The position numbers were made by a program, and so were the translations under genes. A DNA stretch of 9,366 bases from Acidobacteriota bacterium (GTDB lineage: Bacteria > Acidobacteriota > Vicinamibacteria > Vicinamibacterales > Vicinamibacteraceae), in contig JAEYZV010000122.1 in the NCBI GenBank assembly GCA_023427865.1, positions 1 to 9,366 on the forward strand. The letters run 5' to 3'. Each line of letters begins with the position of its first letter. Positions within the stretch are counted from its first letter, which is position 1. A model generated the notes under the pieces. That model saw only the letters and a program-made list of their open reading frames with translations. It was not told the DNA's origin and did no database searches. This document shows, one piece after another, positions 1 through 5,535 of the stretch.

Positions 1-133
1 CCTCCAGCCCTGTCGCCAGCGAGAGCACGGGCCAGTGGGGCACGCGGGCCTTCAGCGTCGCGGCGGCCCGCGCCGGTTGGCTCGCGGCGGCGAGGCCGAG
101 GGCCACGCCATCCACGCGGTCGTCGTCCAGCAT
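1..133 (-). CDS. Probable partial protein, N-terminal part only, function unknown
   Basis: On the minus strand, reading leftward from an ATG at 133, an open frame runs off the window edge after 44 codons. It begins MLDDDRVDGVALGLAAASQP and continues with an Ala/Arg-rich stretch to LSLATGLEG. Codons end almost always in G or C and the residue mix is protein-like, which is why I keep it. The frame stays open upstream of the ATG, so a GTG at 145 (VIGGMLDDD) or an earlier start is equally possible. No domain is recognisable in so short a piece. It diverges from the TPR gene that starts at 272, so the gap 134-271 would hold both promoters. It could also be a chance open frame in GC-rich DNA. Confidence 0.4.
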   Translation of the reverse strand, partial: MLDDDRVDGVALGLAAASQPARAAATLKARVPHWPVLSLATGLE

Positions 134-230
134 GCCCCCGATCACCGTGCAAAGCCGTCGCCAGTGCGGCTGAATCGCGCGGCCGCACGTCCATTCAGAT
201 GTGGCGTTGCCAGGTGGCGGAAACTGCCAC

Positions 231-258
231 TTGGCCCCTCGTGTCGCGGGTGTATAGT
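231..258 (+). promoter_or_regulatory. Candidate promoter of the TPR-lipoprotein pair
   Basis: TATAGT at 253-258 matches the -10 consensus at five of six positions. TTGGCC at 231-236 is a partial -35 with a 16-base spacer. Transcription would start near 265, only about seven bases before the ATG at 272. There is no Shine-Dalgarno sequence in that interval, so the mRNA would be almost leaderless. Confidence 0.45.
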
Positions 259-271
259 GGCAATCAGTCCC

Positions 272-637
272 ATGACCAAGACCCGTTCCTGGATTGTTGC
301 GCTGGCCTTCGTGCTTGGCGCTGCCGGCGCCGCGTCGGCAGATGAAGCTGCGCGCGAGCAGGCCAAGGCGCAGGTGGAGTTCGGCATCGCCGTCGCGCAG
401 CGCGGGTTGTGGCAGGAAGCGGTGTTCCGCTGGGAGCGCGCCACCGAGATCGACCCGACCTACGCTGCCGCGTTCAACAACCTGGGCATTGCGTTCGAGC
501 AACTCGGGAAGTTCGAACAGGCGGGCAAGGCCTACGAACGGGCCTTGGAGCTCGAACCCCAGAACCTGTCGATCCAGCAGAACTACGATCTGTTCAAGGA
601 AATCAATGACCGCGCCAAGAGGAACTCGGGTCGCTAG
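272..637 (+). CDS. Exported small TPR-repeat protein
   Basis: A 121-residue protein. Residues 1-23 form a Sec signal peptide: Lys/Arg at 3-5, then a hydrophobic stretch, then a likely cleavage after Ala-Ser-Ala (21-23). The mature part has two tetratricopeptide repeats, roughly 33-66 (GIAVAQRGLWQEAVFRW) and 67-100 (NNLGIAFEQLGKFEQAGKAY), each with the TPR pattern of small and large residues and ending in a DP/EP turn, plus a short basic C-terminal helix. TPR domains bind other proteins, so an envelope scaffold or adaptor role is likely; its partner may be the lipoprotein encoded next. The ATG at 272 is chosen because the signal peptide begins there; the frame is open further upstream, but that part does not look like protein. 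The gene's end overlaps the next gene by 32 bases, suggesting translational coupling. Confidence 0.85.
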   Translation: MTKTRSWIVALAFVLGAAGAASADEAAREQAKAQVEFGIAVAQRGLWQEAVFRWERATEIDPTYAAAFNNLGIAFEQLGKFEQAGKAYERALELEPQNLSIQQNYDLFKEINDRAKRNSGR

Positions 638-1385
638 CCTCGCGCTCGGCGTGGTGCTGGCCGCGGCCGCCGGTTGCACTTCCATCTACGAGGTGCCGAT
701 CGACACGCCGATCCAGGCCAAGCTCGACGTCACGCCGTTCTCGCGCGTGCACGTGGTCGGCTTCATCTCCGGGGGCTCCGAGGACGTGGACGCCAACATG
801 GAGACGGTGCGTCTGCTGCGCAGCCAGTTGCGCACCAAGAGCCGACTCAGGGTCATCGAGGCCGACCCACTGCCGCTCCAGCAGGTGGCGCGCGAGCAGG
901 CAAACGGCACGGGCGCCGCGGACATGCCGGCGGGCCTGACGCTGCCCCAAAGGATTCACGACGAGAAGGACCTGGAGCCCTTCGAGCCCCTGTTTGCCAA
1001 CGCCGCCTACTGGAAGAAGATCGGCGAGGAGTTCCAGCAGCCGCTGATCGTCACCGGTACCGTGATCTTCCGCCCGCACCAGGCATCGGGCATCGTCACG
1101 CAGGAGCGCGAGGTCTACGACAACTTCGGCCGGCGCCAGGTCGTGCCCATGCGCGTCTACATGGAGCGCAAGGGCTACATCCTCCGCCCCAAGCTCGTCT
1201 TCATCGACGGCCGCACGGGCGCGGTGCTCTACCAGGAGAGCTACCGGGAAGAGCGGCTGTACCCGACGCAGCAGAACGTGCCGGCGCTGTCGTCCTTCTT
1301 CGAGCAGATGGACGCGGTGCTGCCCTCGTTCCTCAATACGTTGAGCACGACCCGCGTGCGCGGCTCACGGATCCTGCTGAAGTAG
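606..1385 (+). CDS. Putative lipoprotein of unknown function
   Basis: A 259-residue protein. The ATG at 606 lies inside the end of the TPR gene. It is chosen because it gives a lipoprotein signal peptide: basic n-region (Arg5, Arg8), hydrophobic core and lipobox AAGC with Cys24 as the expected lipid anchor. The residue after Cys is Thr, not Asp, so outer-membrane targeting is likely if the E. coli +2 rule holds. The mature part starts with a beta-strand/helix pattern (FSRVHVVGFISGG, then a helix and LRVIEAD). This loosely resembles the TolB-N/CsgG-like fold of envelope proteins, but no diagnostic motif is present and I do not claim membership. Residues 145-200 alternate strands (PLIVTGTVIF, KLVFIDGRTGAVLYQESY). 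Tight overlap with the exported TPR protein suggests that they act together in the envelope. Confidence 0.8.
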   Translation: MTAPRGTRVASLALGVVLAAAAGCTSIYEVPIDTPIQAKLDVTPFSRVHVVGFISGGSEDVDANMETVRLLRSQLRTKSRLRVIEADPLPLQQVAREQANGTGAADMPAGLTLPQRIHDEKDLEPFEPLFANAAYWKKIGEEFQQPLIVTGTVIFRPHQASGIVTQEREVYDNFGRRQVVPMRVYMERKGYILRPKLVFIDGRTGAVLYQESYREERLYPTQQNVPALSSFFEQMDAVLPSFLNTLSTTRVRGSRILLK

Positions 1386-1411
1386 CCACCTTCCCGCTGA
1401 CATCGGGTGGC
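1385..1411. other. Inverted repeat just after the lipoprotein gene
   Basis: GCCACC at 1385-1390 pairs with GGTGGC at 1406-1411 across a 15-base loop, starting at the stop codon. There is no T-tract after it, so it is at best a 3'-end-stabilising or Rho-associated structure rather than a standard intrinsic terminator. Confidence 0.25.
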
Positions 1412-1451
1412 AGGAACGCACCGCGAGGCGTCCATCTCCGCCCCCCGTCCA

Positions 1452-1480
1452 GACGGCCGGCCTGGACAGCCGGCCCTACC
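1452..1480 (-). repeat. REP-like palindrome with GTAG head (copy 1)
   Basis: Read on the minus strand this begins GGTAGGGCCGGC and closes with GCCGGCCGTC. GGCCGGC at 1455-1461 pairs perfectly with GCCGGCC at 1469-1475 around a 7-base loop. A short GTAG-type head followed by a GC-rich hairpin is the known layout of REP elements mobilised by REP-associated tyrosine transposases. A near-identical copy lies at 6048-6077. It sits just upstream of the rplU promoter. Confidence 0.7.
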
Positions 1481-1496
1481 GGTGTCTTCCGAGGTG

Positions 1497-1505
1497 TGGT
1501 ATGCT
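1497..1505 (+). promoter_or_regulatory. Extended -10 promoter of the rplU-obg operon
   Basis: TGGTATGCT fits the extended -10 pattern TGnTATnnT. No good -35 is visible about 17 bases upstream, which extended -10 promoters tolerate. Transcription would begin near 1512, giving a leader of about 52 bases before the rplU start. Confidence 0.5.
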
Positions 1506-1518
1506 CGCTGTCTTTGTC

Positions 1519-1538
1519 GGGTCCGGAGCTTCGGACCC
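1519..1538 (+). promoter_or_regulatory. Leader hairpin of rplU
   Basis: GGGTCCG at 1519-1525 pairs perfectly with CGGACCC at 1532-1538 around the loop GAGCTT. The Shine-Dalgarno sequence AGGAG (1551-1555) lies 12 bases downstream. Ribosomal protein L21 operons in other bacteria have autoregulatory leaders, so this is a candidate binding site. However, the element may equally be a dispersed palindrome that landed here. A weaker outer pairing (CGCTG 1506-1510 with CAGCG 1543-1547) would be transcribed only if transcription starts further upstream than predicted. Confidence 0.5.
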
Positions 1539-1563
1539 TGAGCAGCGCGCAGGAGCAACGAAC

Positions 1564-1878
1564 GTGTTTGCCATCATTCAGAGCGGCGGCCGCCAGGTGA
1601 AGGTCACCCCAGGCGCCACCGTCACCGTCGACCATGTCGACGTCGAACCCGGCCAGGAAGTCAGCGTCGAACAGGTGCTGCTCGTAGGCAAGGACGGCGG
1701 CGAGGTGCTGGTCGGCGCCCCCTTCGTCTCGGGCGCGCGTATCGTCGGCACCGTGGCCGGCGAGTCGCGCGGCCCGAAGATCCGCGTGTTCAAGAAGAAG
1801 CGCCGCAAGGGCATGCGCCGGACCAAGGGTCACCGCGCAACCTACACGCGCATCGAGATCAAGGACATCCTGGTCTAG
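1564..1878 (+). CDS. rplU: 50S ribosomal protein L21
   Basis: A 104-residue L21 protein, a large-subunit component that binds 23S rRNA and contacts L20. The start is a GTG at 1564, chosen because L21 proteins begin MFAIIQSGGRQVKV and because AGGAG (1551-1555) lies eight bases before it. Family marks are the N-terminal FAIIQSGGRQVKV strand pair, the central GAPFVSGARIVGTV segment and the basic C-terminal block KKKRRKGMRRTKGHR (about 78-92), followed by YTRIEIKDI. Its length is typical for the family. It heads the rplU-rpmA-obgE cluster. The gap to rpmA carries a duplicated hairpin that may tune expression between the two. Confidence 0.97.
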   Translation: MFAIIQSGGRQVKVTPGATVTVDHVDVEPGQEVSVEQVLLVGKDGGEVLVGAPFVSGARIVGTVAGESRGPKIRVFKKKRRKGMRRTKGHRATYTRIEIKDILV

Positions 1879-1879
1879 G

Positions 1880-1941
1880 CAGGGCGCGTTCCCTGAACGC
1901 GCCATTTGGACAGGGTGCGCTCCCCGAACGCGCCCGATCGG
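1880..1941 (+). repeat. Tandem duplicated hairpin between rplU and rpmA
   Basis: Two adjacent 31-base copies, 1880-1910 and 1911-1941, each begin CAGGG and fold into a hairpin. In copy 1, GGCGCGTTC (1883-1891) pairs perfectly with GAACGCGCC (1895-1903) around CCT. In copy 2, 1913-1922 pairs with 1926-1935 with one G-T pair and one mismatch. The copies differ at several stem positions, yet both still fold. There is no T-tract. Possible roles are mRNA processing, stability or partial attenuation between the L21 and L27 genes. Confidence 0.75.
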
Positions 1942-1965
1942 CGCATCGGCGCCAGGTAGTACGTC

Positions 1966-2226
1966 ATGGCACATAAAAAGGGACAGGGCAGCTCGCGCAA
2001 CGGGCGCGACAGCAACGCGCAGCGCCTCGGCGTGAAGCAGTTCGACGGCAACGTCGTGACCGGTGGGTCGATTCTCGTCCGCCAGCGTGGGCGCCGGTTC
2101 AATGCCGGCCGCAACGTCGGCCTCGGCAAGGACGACACGCTCTTTGCCAAGGTGGACGGCGTGGTCAAGTTCGAGGACCACGGCGCGCGCGGACGCTTCA
2201 TCAGCGTCCACCCGGTCGCCGAGTAA
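1966..2226 (+). CDS. rpmA: 50S ribosomal protein L27
   Basis: An 86-residue L27 protein, whose N-terminus reaches the peptidyl-transferase centre of the large subunit. The start MAHKKGQGSSRNGRDS is the canonical mature N-terminus, so there is no cleavable extension of the kind seen in Firmicutes. Further family marks are the LGVK segment, GGSILVRQRG and FNAGRNVGLGKDDTLFA. Length is normal. The ribosome-binding site is weak (AGGTAG at 1954-1959, six bases before the ATG). It follows rplU after 87 bases that contain the tandem hairpins, and precedes obgE by 39 bases that contain another hairpin. Confidence 0.97.
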   Translation: MAHKKGQGSSRNGRDSNAQRLGVKQFDGNVVTGGSILVRQRGRRFNAGRNVGLGKDDTLFAKVDGVVKFEDHGARGRFISVHPVAE

Positions 2227-2233
2227 CCCCTCC

Positions 2234-2256
2234 CGGGACAGCTTCGAGCCGTCCCG
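2234..2256 (+). promoter_or_regulatory. Hairpin immediately before obgE
   Basis: CGGGAC (2234-2239) pairs with GTCCCG (2251-2256), and inside it GCT (2241-2243) pairs with AGC (2247-2249) around a TCG loop, with one A/C mismatch. It ends ten bases before the obgE ATG and replaces the spot where a Shine-Dalgarno sequence would be. It lacks a T-tract, so it is more likely a translation or mRNA-stability element than a terminator. Confidence 0.55.
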
Positions 2257-2265
2257 CAGCCGCGC

Positions 2266-3396
2266 ATGTTCGTCGACGAAGTCGACATCAACGTCAGCGC
2301 CGGGGCTGGGGGACGGGGCGCCATCAGTTTCCGCCGCGAGAAGTTCATCCCGCGCGGCGGCCCCGATGGCGGCGACGGCGGCGCTGGTGGGTCGATCCAC
2401 CTCGTCGCCAGCCCGCATCACAACACCCTCGTCAACTACCGGTTCCACCCCGATTTCGCCGCGCAGCGCGGCGGACACGGGGAAGGTGCGCTCCGCACCG
2501 GGAAATCGGGCAAGGACATGGACCTGCCGGTGCCGCCGGGCACCGTGGCCTACCGCATCGACGAGTTCGGCCACGCGCACCAGTTCGCCGACCTCACGAC
2601 GGTCGGCGACCGCGTGCTGGCGGCCAAGGGTGGGCGCGGCGGACGCGGGAACGCCCGCTTCGTATCGGCCACCAATCGCGCGCCGCGTCGTGCCGACCGG
2701 GGCGAGGCCGGCGAGTCGTTCAAGATCCGCCTCCGGCTGAAACTGCTTGCCGATGTCGGCATCGTCGGTTATCCGAACGTCGGCAAGTCCACGCTCATCG
2801 CGCGGGTCTCGGCCGCCAAGCCGAAGATCGCCGACTACCCGTTCACCACGCTCGTGCCGAACCTCGGCGTGGTCGCGCTCAGCGACGACCGGAGCTTCGT
2901 GATGGCCGACGTGCCCGGGCTCATCGAGGGTGCCCACGCCGGGCGCGGCCTCGGTCACCGCTTCCTCGGCCACGTGGAGCGGACGAAGATCCTGTTGCAC
3001 GTGGTCGACGTGAGTGAGGCATCGGGTCGCGACCCCGTGGCCGACCTCGACGTCATCCGGCGCGAGCTCGAACAATACGTGCCCAACGCGGACACACTGG
3101 ATCCCGACGCGCTGCCGCTGGCGGCGCGCCCGCAGATGGTCGCCGCCAACCGGATCGACATCCTTGGCGATCCCGCGCGCCTCGAGGCGCTGCGTGCGCA
3201 CGCCGAGGAGCTCGGCCTGCCGTTCCATGCGATCTCGGCGGTGACCGGCGAAGGGGTTGCCGCCTTGCTCGAGGCCCTGTGGCCGTACGTGCAGCACGTG
3301 AGCGCCGAGCGCGCCCTGCAGCGGCAGCGCGGCACGGGCGATGCCTCGTCGCTCCGCAGCCCGACGCCCGATCAGCAGCCGGACCCCGACGCATGA
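2266..3396 (+). CDS. obgE: Obg-family GTPase
   Basis: A 376-residue Obg/CgtA GTPase, which acts in 50S subunit assembly and stress signalling. The glycine-rich Obg fold spans about 1-158 (MFVDEVDINVSAGAGGRGAI, GGPDGGDGGAGG, GGRGGRGN). The GTPase domain follows with G1 GYPNVGKST (168-176), switch I YPFTT (191-195), G3 DVPG (215-218) and G5 SAVTGEG (324-330). The G4 motif reads NRID (295-298), whereas Obg proteins normally have NKxD. The tail after about residue 345 is short and Pro/Gln/Asp-rich, so the OCT domain is absent, as in many Obg proteins. The start is fixed by the conserved MFVDE N-terminus despite no visible Shine-Dalgarno sequence. The last bases overlap the nadD start as ATGA. Confidence 0.96.
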   Translation: MFVDEVDINVSAGAGGRGAISFRREKFIPRGGPDGGDGGAGGSIHLVASPHHNTLVNYRFHPDFAAQRGGHGEGALRTGKSGKDMDLPVPPGTVAYRIDEFGHAHQFADLTTVGDRVLAAKGGRGGRGNARFVSATNRAPRRADRGEAGESFKIRLRLKLLADVGIVGYPNVGKSTLIARVSAAKPKIADYPFTTLVPNLGVVALSDDRSFVMADVPGLIEGAHAGRGLGHRFLGHVERTKILLHVVDVSEASGRDPVADLDVIRRELEQYVPNADTLDPDALPLAARPQMVAANRIDILGDPARLEALRAHAEELGLPFHAISAVTGEGVAALLEALWPYVQHVSAERALQRQRGTGDASSLRSPTPDQQPDPDA

Positions 3397-4091
3397 GTCG
3401 GTCCCCCTTGCGCGTGGGCGTGCTCGGTGGCACGCTCGACCCAGTGCATGCCGGACACCTGGCCGCCGCCCACGCCGCGGCCCGGGCTCTCTCGCTGGAC
3501 CGTGTGTGGCTGATGCCCTCACACGTGCCCGCGCACAAGGCGGCGCCTGGTGCGTCGCCGTGGCATCGCTTCGCGATGGCCGCGCTCGCCGCGGCTGATG
3601 ACGCGCTGCTTGCCGTCAGCGACATCGAACTCTCCCGTCCCGGTCCGACGTACACGTGGGATACCCTGCAGGCGCTCGCCTCCGAAGGCGTGGACGCATC
3701 GCAGATTTTCTTCATCACGGGAGCCGACGCGTTTGCAGCAATCGACACATGGCACCGGTTCCCCGACGTGCTCGATGCCGGCCACTTCGTGGTCGTGACC
3801 AGGCCCGGGCACGACCTGCCCGCGTCGGTCTGCACGCATCCCGCGGTTGCGCCGCGCCTGCGCACGGCGTCGCCCGACGGGGCGGCCGTGGCGCCCGAAG
3901 TCCTCGAATCCTGCGGAATCTGGCTCGTCCGGGCCGACACGCCCGACGTCTCCTCGACCGATATCCGTCAACGCTTCCTTACTGAACAGGAGGTCGGCAC
4001 CGACGTGCCCGCCTCCGTGGCCGCGCACATCCGCCGGCACGGCCTGTACACCTCCGCAACGGCGGCGAGACGCTTGCATGGCGAGAACTGA
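3393..4091 (+). CDS. nadD: Nicotinate-nucleotide adenylyltransferase
   Basis: A 232-residue NadD, which transfers AMP from ATP to nicotinate mononucleotide to give deamido-NAD in NAD biosynthesis. The nucleotidyltransferase signature GGTLDPVHAGH (12-22) carries the HxGH active-site histidines, with Leu in place of the common Phe. The loop PSHVPAHK (42-49) and GADAF (110-114) fit the NadD substrate pocket. The C-terminal SSTDIR motif (187-192) is the second nucleotide-binding signature. The ATG at 3393 overlaps the obgE stop by four bases (ATGA), implying coupled translation; upstream in-frame sequence belongs to obgE. The 3' end overlaps rsfS by 14 bases. NadD beside Obg and RsfS is a widespread bacterial arrangement. 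Confidence 0.95.
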   Translation: MSRSPLRVGVLGGTLDPVHAGHLAAAHAAARALSLDRVWLMPSHVPAHKAAPGASPWHRFAMAALAAADDALLAVSDIELSRPGPTYTWDTLQALASEGVDASQIFFITGADAFAAIDTWHRFPDVLDAGHFVVVTRPGHDLPASVCTHPAVAPRLRTASPDGAAVAPEVLESCGIWLVRADTPDVSSTDIRQRFLTEQEVGTDVPASVAAHIRRHGLYTSATAARRLHGEN

Positions 4092-4470
4092 CGCGCAGCG
4101 GGCCGAACACGAGCCGGCCCCCATTCCGGACGATGTCCGCGCGGCTGTCGACGCGGCGCTGGACAGGAAGTCCCCCCGGGTCACGCTCATGGATCTGCGT
4201 GGCGCCGGGGCGTTCGCCGATTTCTTCGTGATCTGCACCGGCACCAACATCCGCCAGGTGCAGGCCATCGCCGACTCGGTCGAGGAACGCCTGAAGCAGG
4301 CCGGGGTTCGCCCCGCGCACGTCGAGGGCTACGACCGTGCCGAGTGGATCCTCCTCGACTACTTCGACTTCATCGTCCACGTGTTCACCCCCGACACGCG
4401 GGAGTTCTACTCCCTCGATCGGTTGTGGGGCACCGCCACCCGGACGGAGATGGCCACCGACGCTGGGTGA
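4078..4470 (+). CDS. rsfS: Ribosomal silencing factor RsfS
   Basis: A 130-residue RsfS (YbeB/Iojap, DUF143) protein. The family binds L14 on the 50S subunit and blocks joining with the 30S when nutrients are scarce. The family core spans about 18-125: VTLMDLRGAGAFADFFVICTG (36-56), NIRQVQAIADSVEERL, VEGYDRAEWILLDYFDFIVH (82-101) and the signature REFYSLDRLW (108-117). The N-terminal 15 residues are a variable, charged leader. The ATG at 4078 lies inside the end of nadD (14-base overlap), so translation is probably coupled. Its pairing with obgE, rplU and rpmA links large-subunit building and silencing in one transcript. Confidence 0.95.
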   Translation: MARTDAQRAEHEPAPIPDDVRAAVDAALDRKSPRVTLMDLRGAGAFADFFVICTGTNIRQVQAIADSVEERLKQAGVRPAHVEGYDRAEWILLDYFDFIVHVFTPDTREFYSLDRLWGTATRTEMATDAG

Positions 4471-4501
4471 CGCCCACGATACGCCAGGCCTGCTCGACGC
4501 G

Positions 4502-5212
4502 GTGCTGGCGTTCGTCATCGCGGCACGATGCGTGGCGTGTCGCGAGGTGCTGACAGCGCCCACGCGCGGGCCGGTGTGCGACGCCTGCTGGGATGCAGCC
4601 CCGTGGTACGCCGGTCCACTGTGCGCCACGTGCGGCGCGTCCTGCCCGATCGGCGCCGCCTGCGGCTGCGCCGATCGCCCCTCCCACATCGCCGCCATCG
4701 CCAGCGCGGCCCGGTACGACGGCACCATGCGCGCCATCGTCCAGGCCTTCAAGTACGGCGGACACCAGTCGCTCGGGGCCGCGCTCGCCGCACGGCTCGC
4801 CACGCACCCGCACCTGCACCTGGACGAGATCGATCTCGTCGTACCCGTCCCCCTGCACCCGTGGCGGCGCTTCGCCCGCGGGTTCAACCAGGCCGAACGA
4901 CTCGCGAGGCATCTCGGACCGCCCGTGTCGCACGCGCTCGCGCGCCTCACGTGGCGCCCGTCGCAGGCCGGACTCCCCGCCGCGCAGCGGCGAGCCAATG
5001 TGAGGGGCACAGTGACGCTGCGACCGGCGCTCACGTCGCACCGCAGCCGCGCGCTGCGGTCCGCGCTTGCCGGTGCGCGAGTCCTGCTCGTAGACGATGT
5101 GGTGACGACAGGCGGCACGCTGTCGGCGTGCGGCATGGTGCTGCGGGAAGCCGGCGTGCAGGAGGTCCGCGCCGCCACCGCCGCTCGCACGCCACGTCCT
5201 TCCGGCGGGTAG
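4502..5212 (+). CDS. comF: ComF-family phosphoribosyltransferase-like protein
   Basis: A ComF/GntX-type protein, about 236 residues from the GTG at 4502. An N-terminal zinc-ribbon-like region has paired cysteines at 10/13, 26/29, 41/44 and 54/56. The phosphoribosyltransferase domain follows, with KYGGHQSLG (84-92), VVPVPLHPWRRFARGFNQA (113-131) and the PRPP loop VLLVDDVVTTGGT (194-206). Family members serve in DNA uptake or in unknown phosphoribosyl chemistry; which applies here cannot be told, as no other competence gene is in the window. The start is uncertain. The matching N-terminus seems to begin slightly earlier (GLLDAVLAF), which would need a CTG at 4463 or 4490. An ATG at 4337 would overlap rsfS by 134 bases and add an atypical Ser/Thr/Pro-rich leader. 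It probably ends the obg operon. Confidence 0.88.
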   Translation: MLAFVIAARCVACREVLTAPTRGPVCDACWDAAPWYAGPLCATCGASCPIGAACGCADRPSHIAAIASAARYDGTMRAIVQAFKYGGHQSLGAALAARLATHPHLHLDEIDLVVPVPLHPWRRFARGFNQAERLARHLGPPVSHALARLTWRPSQAGLPAAQRRANVRGTVTLRPALTSHRSRALRSALAGARVLLVDDVVTTGGTLSACGMVLREAGVQEVRAATAARTPRPSGG

Positions 5213-5326
5213 CGCGTGCGCCGCCGGCACCGGAATGAACGCCTCGGCCCAGCGATGGGCGCCTCTGCGCGGCTCCCCATCACCGTGCGCAGACGTCCCG
5301 GATCGGTCCGCTGGCGGCGAACCTCA

Positions 5327-5348
5327 GGGCGGCAGTGACGTGCCGCCC
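5327..5348. other. Palindrome downstream of comF
   Basis: GGGCGGCA (5327-5334) pairs perfectly with TGCCGCCC (5341-5348) around a 6-base loop. It is 115 bases past the comF stop and has no T-tract. It may mark the 3' end of the obg-comF transcript through pausing or protection, or be another dispersed palindrome. Confidence 0.4.
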
Positions 5349-5438
5349 GGCGCATCCCGCCCAGGAGAACGCATTGTCCGGGGCCGCGTCCCCCGCCGAT
5401 GCACCCGGCCTCCGGTTCGCCTGTCCCCCGTTCCGGCC

Positions 5439-5487
5439 ACCCGGAACCGGTACCCGGCACCCGGCACCCGGTACCCGCTGACCCGCT
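5439..5487. repeat. Heptamer ACCCGGN simple repeat
   Basis: The tract is built of 7-base units: ACCCGGA, a 6-base ACCGGT, ACCCGGC twice, ACCCGGT, ACCCGCT, one G, then ACCCGCT. On the other strand this is the GGGTGCC/GGGTACC type of simple repeat. It lies 16-64 bases upstream of the promoter of the next gene and could vary in copy number by slippage. Confidence 0.75.
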
Positions 5488-5502
5488 CCCCGCCCCTCTC
5501 CG

Positions 5503-5511
5503 TGCTATCTC
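5503..5511 (+). promoter_or_regulatory. Weak extended -10 promoter for the exported protein gene
   Basis: TGCTATCTC has the TGnTAT core of an extended -10 but a poor end. A start of transcription near 5517 would place the ribosome-binding site AGGAGA (5521-5526) at the very 5' end of the message, nine bases before the ATG at 5536. Confidence 0.35.
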
Positions 5512-5535
5512 TCTTGCGCCAGGAGAACTGCACCC

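Larger units (their letters stand above)
5213..5535. other. 323-base intergenic region without a supported gene
   Basis: Between comF and the exported protein I see no supported gene. It contains a strong palindrome at 5327-5348, a heptamer repeat tract at 5439-5487 and a probable promoter near 5503-5511. The sequence from about 5390 on is C-rich on the plus strand and low in complexity. A short TTG-started frame at 5374 is discussed among the rejected items. Confidence 0.6.

Noticed and set aside
35..271. N-terminal extension of the TPR protein from an ATG at 35
   Set aside because: The extension is Arg/His/Pro-rich, lacks a signal peptide and runs through the -10 box. The ATG at 272 gives a proper signal peptide.
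1385..1411. Intrinsic terminator after the lipoprotein gene
   Set aside because: Only a 6-bp stem with a long loop and no T-tract; kept as an inverted repeat only.
1333..3522. A 729-codon open frame on the minus strand across rplU, rpmA and obgE
   Set aside because: It lies entirely opposite three certain genes, and its translation is Arg/Ala/Val-rich without domains. High GC keeps antisense frames open.
4337..4501. Upstream ATG start for comF at 4337
   Set aside because: It would overlap rsfS by 134 bases and add a Ser/Thr/Pro-rich leader that is only the out-of-frame reading of conserved rsfS codons.
5374..5481. A TTG-started 35-codon frame preceded by AGGAG at 5363-5367
   Set aside because: The ribosome-like site is real in sequence, but the translation is Pro/Gly/Arg low complexity through the heptamer repeat and looks like no protein.
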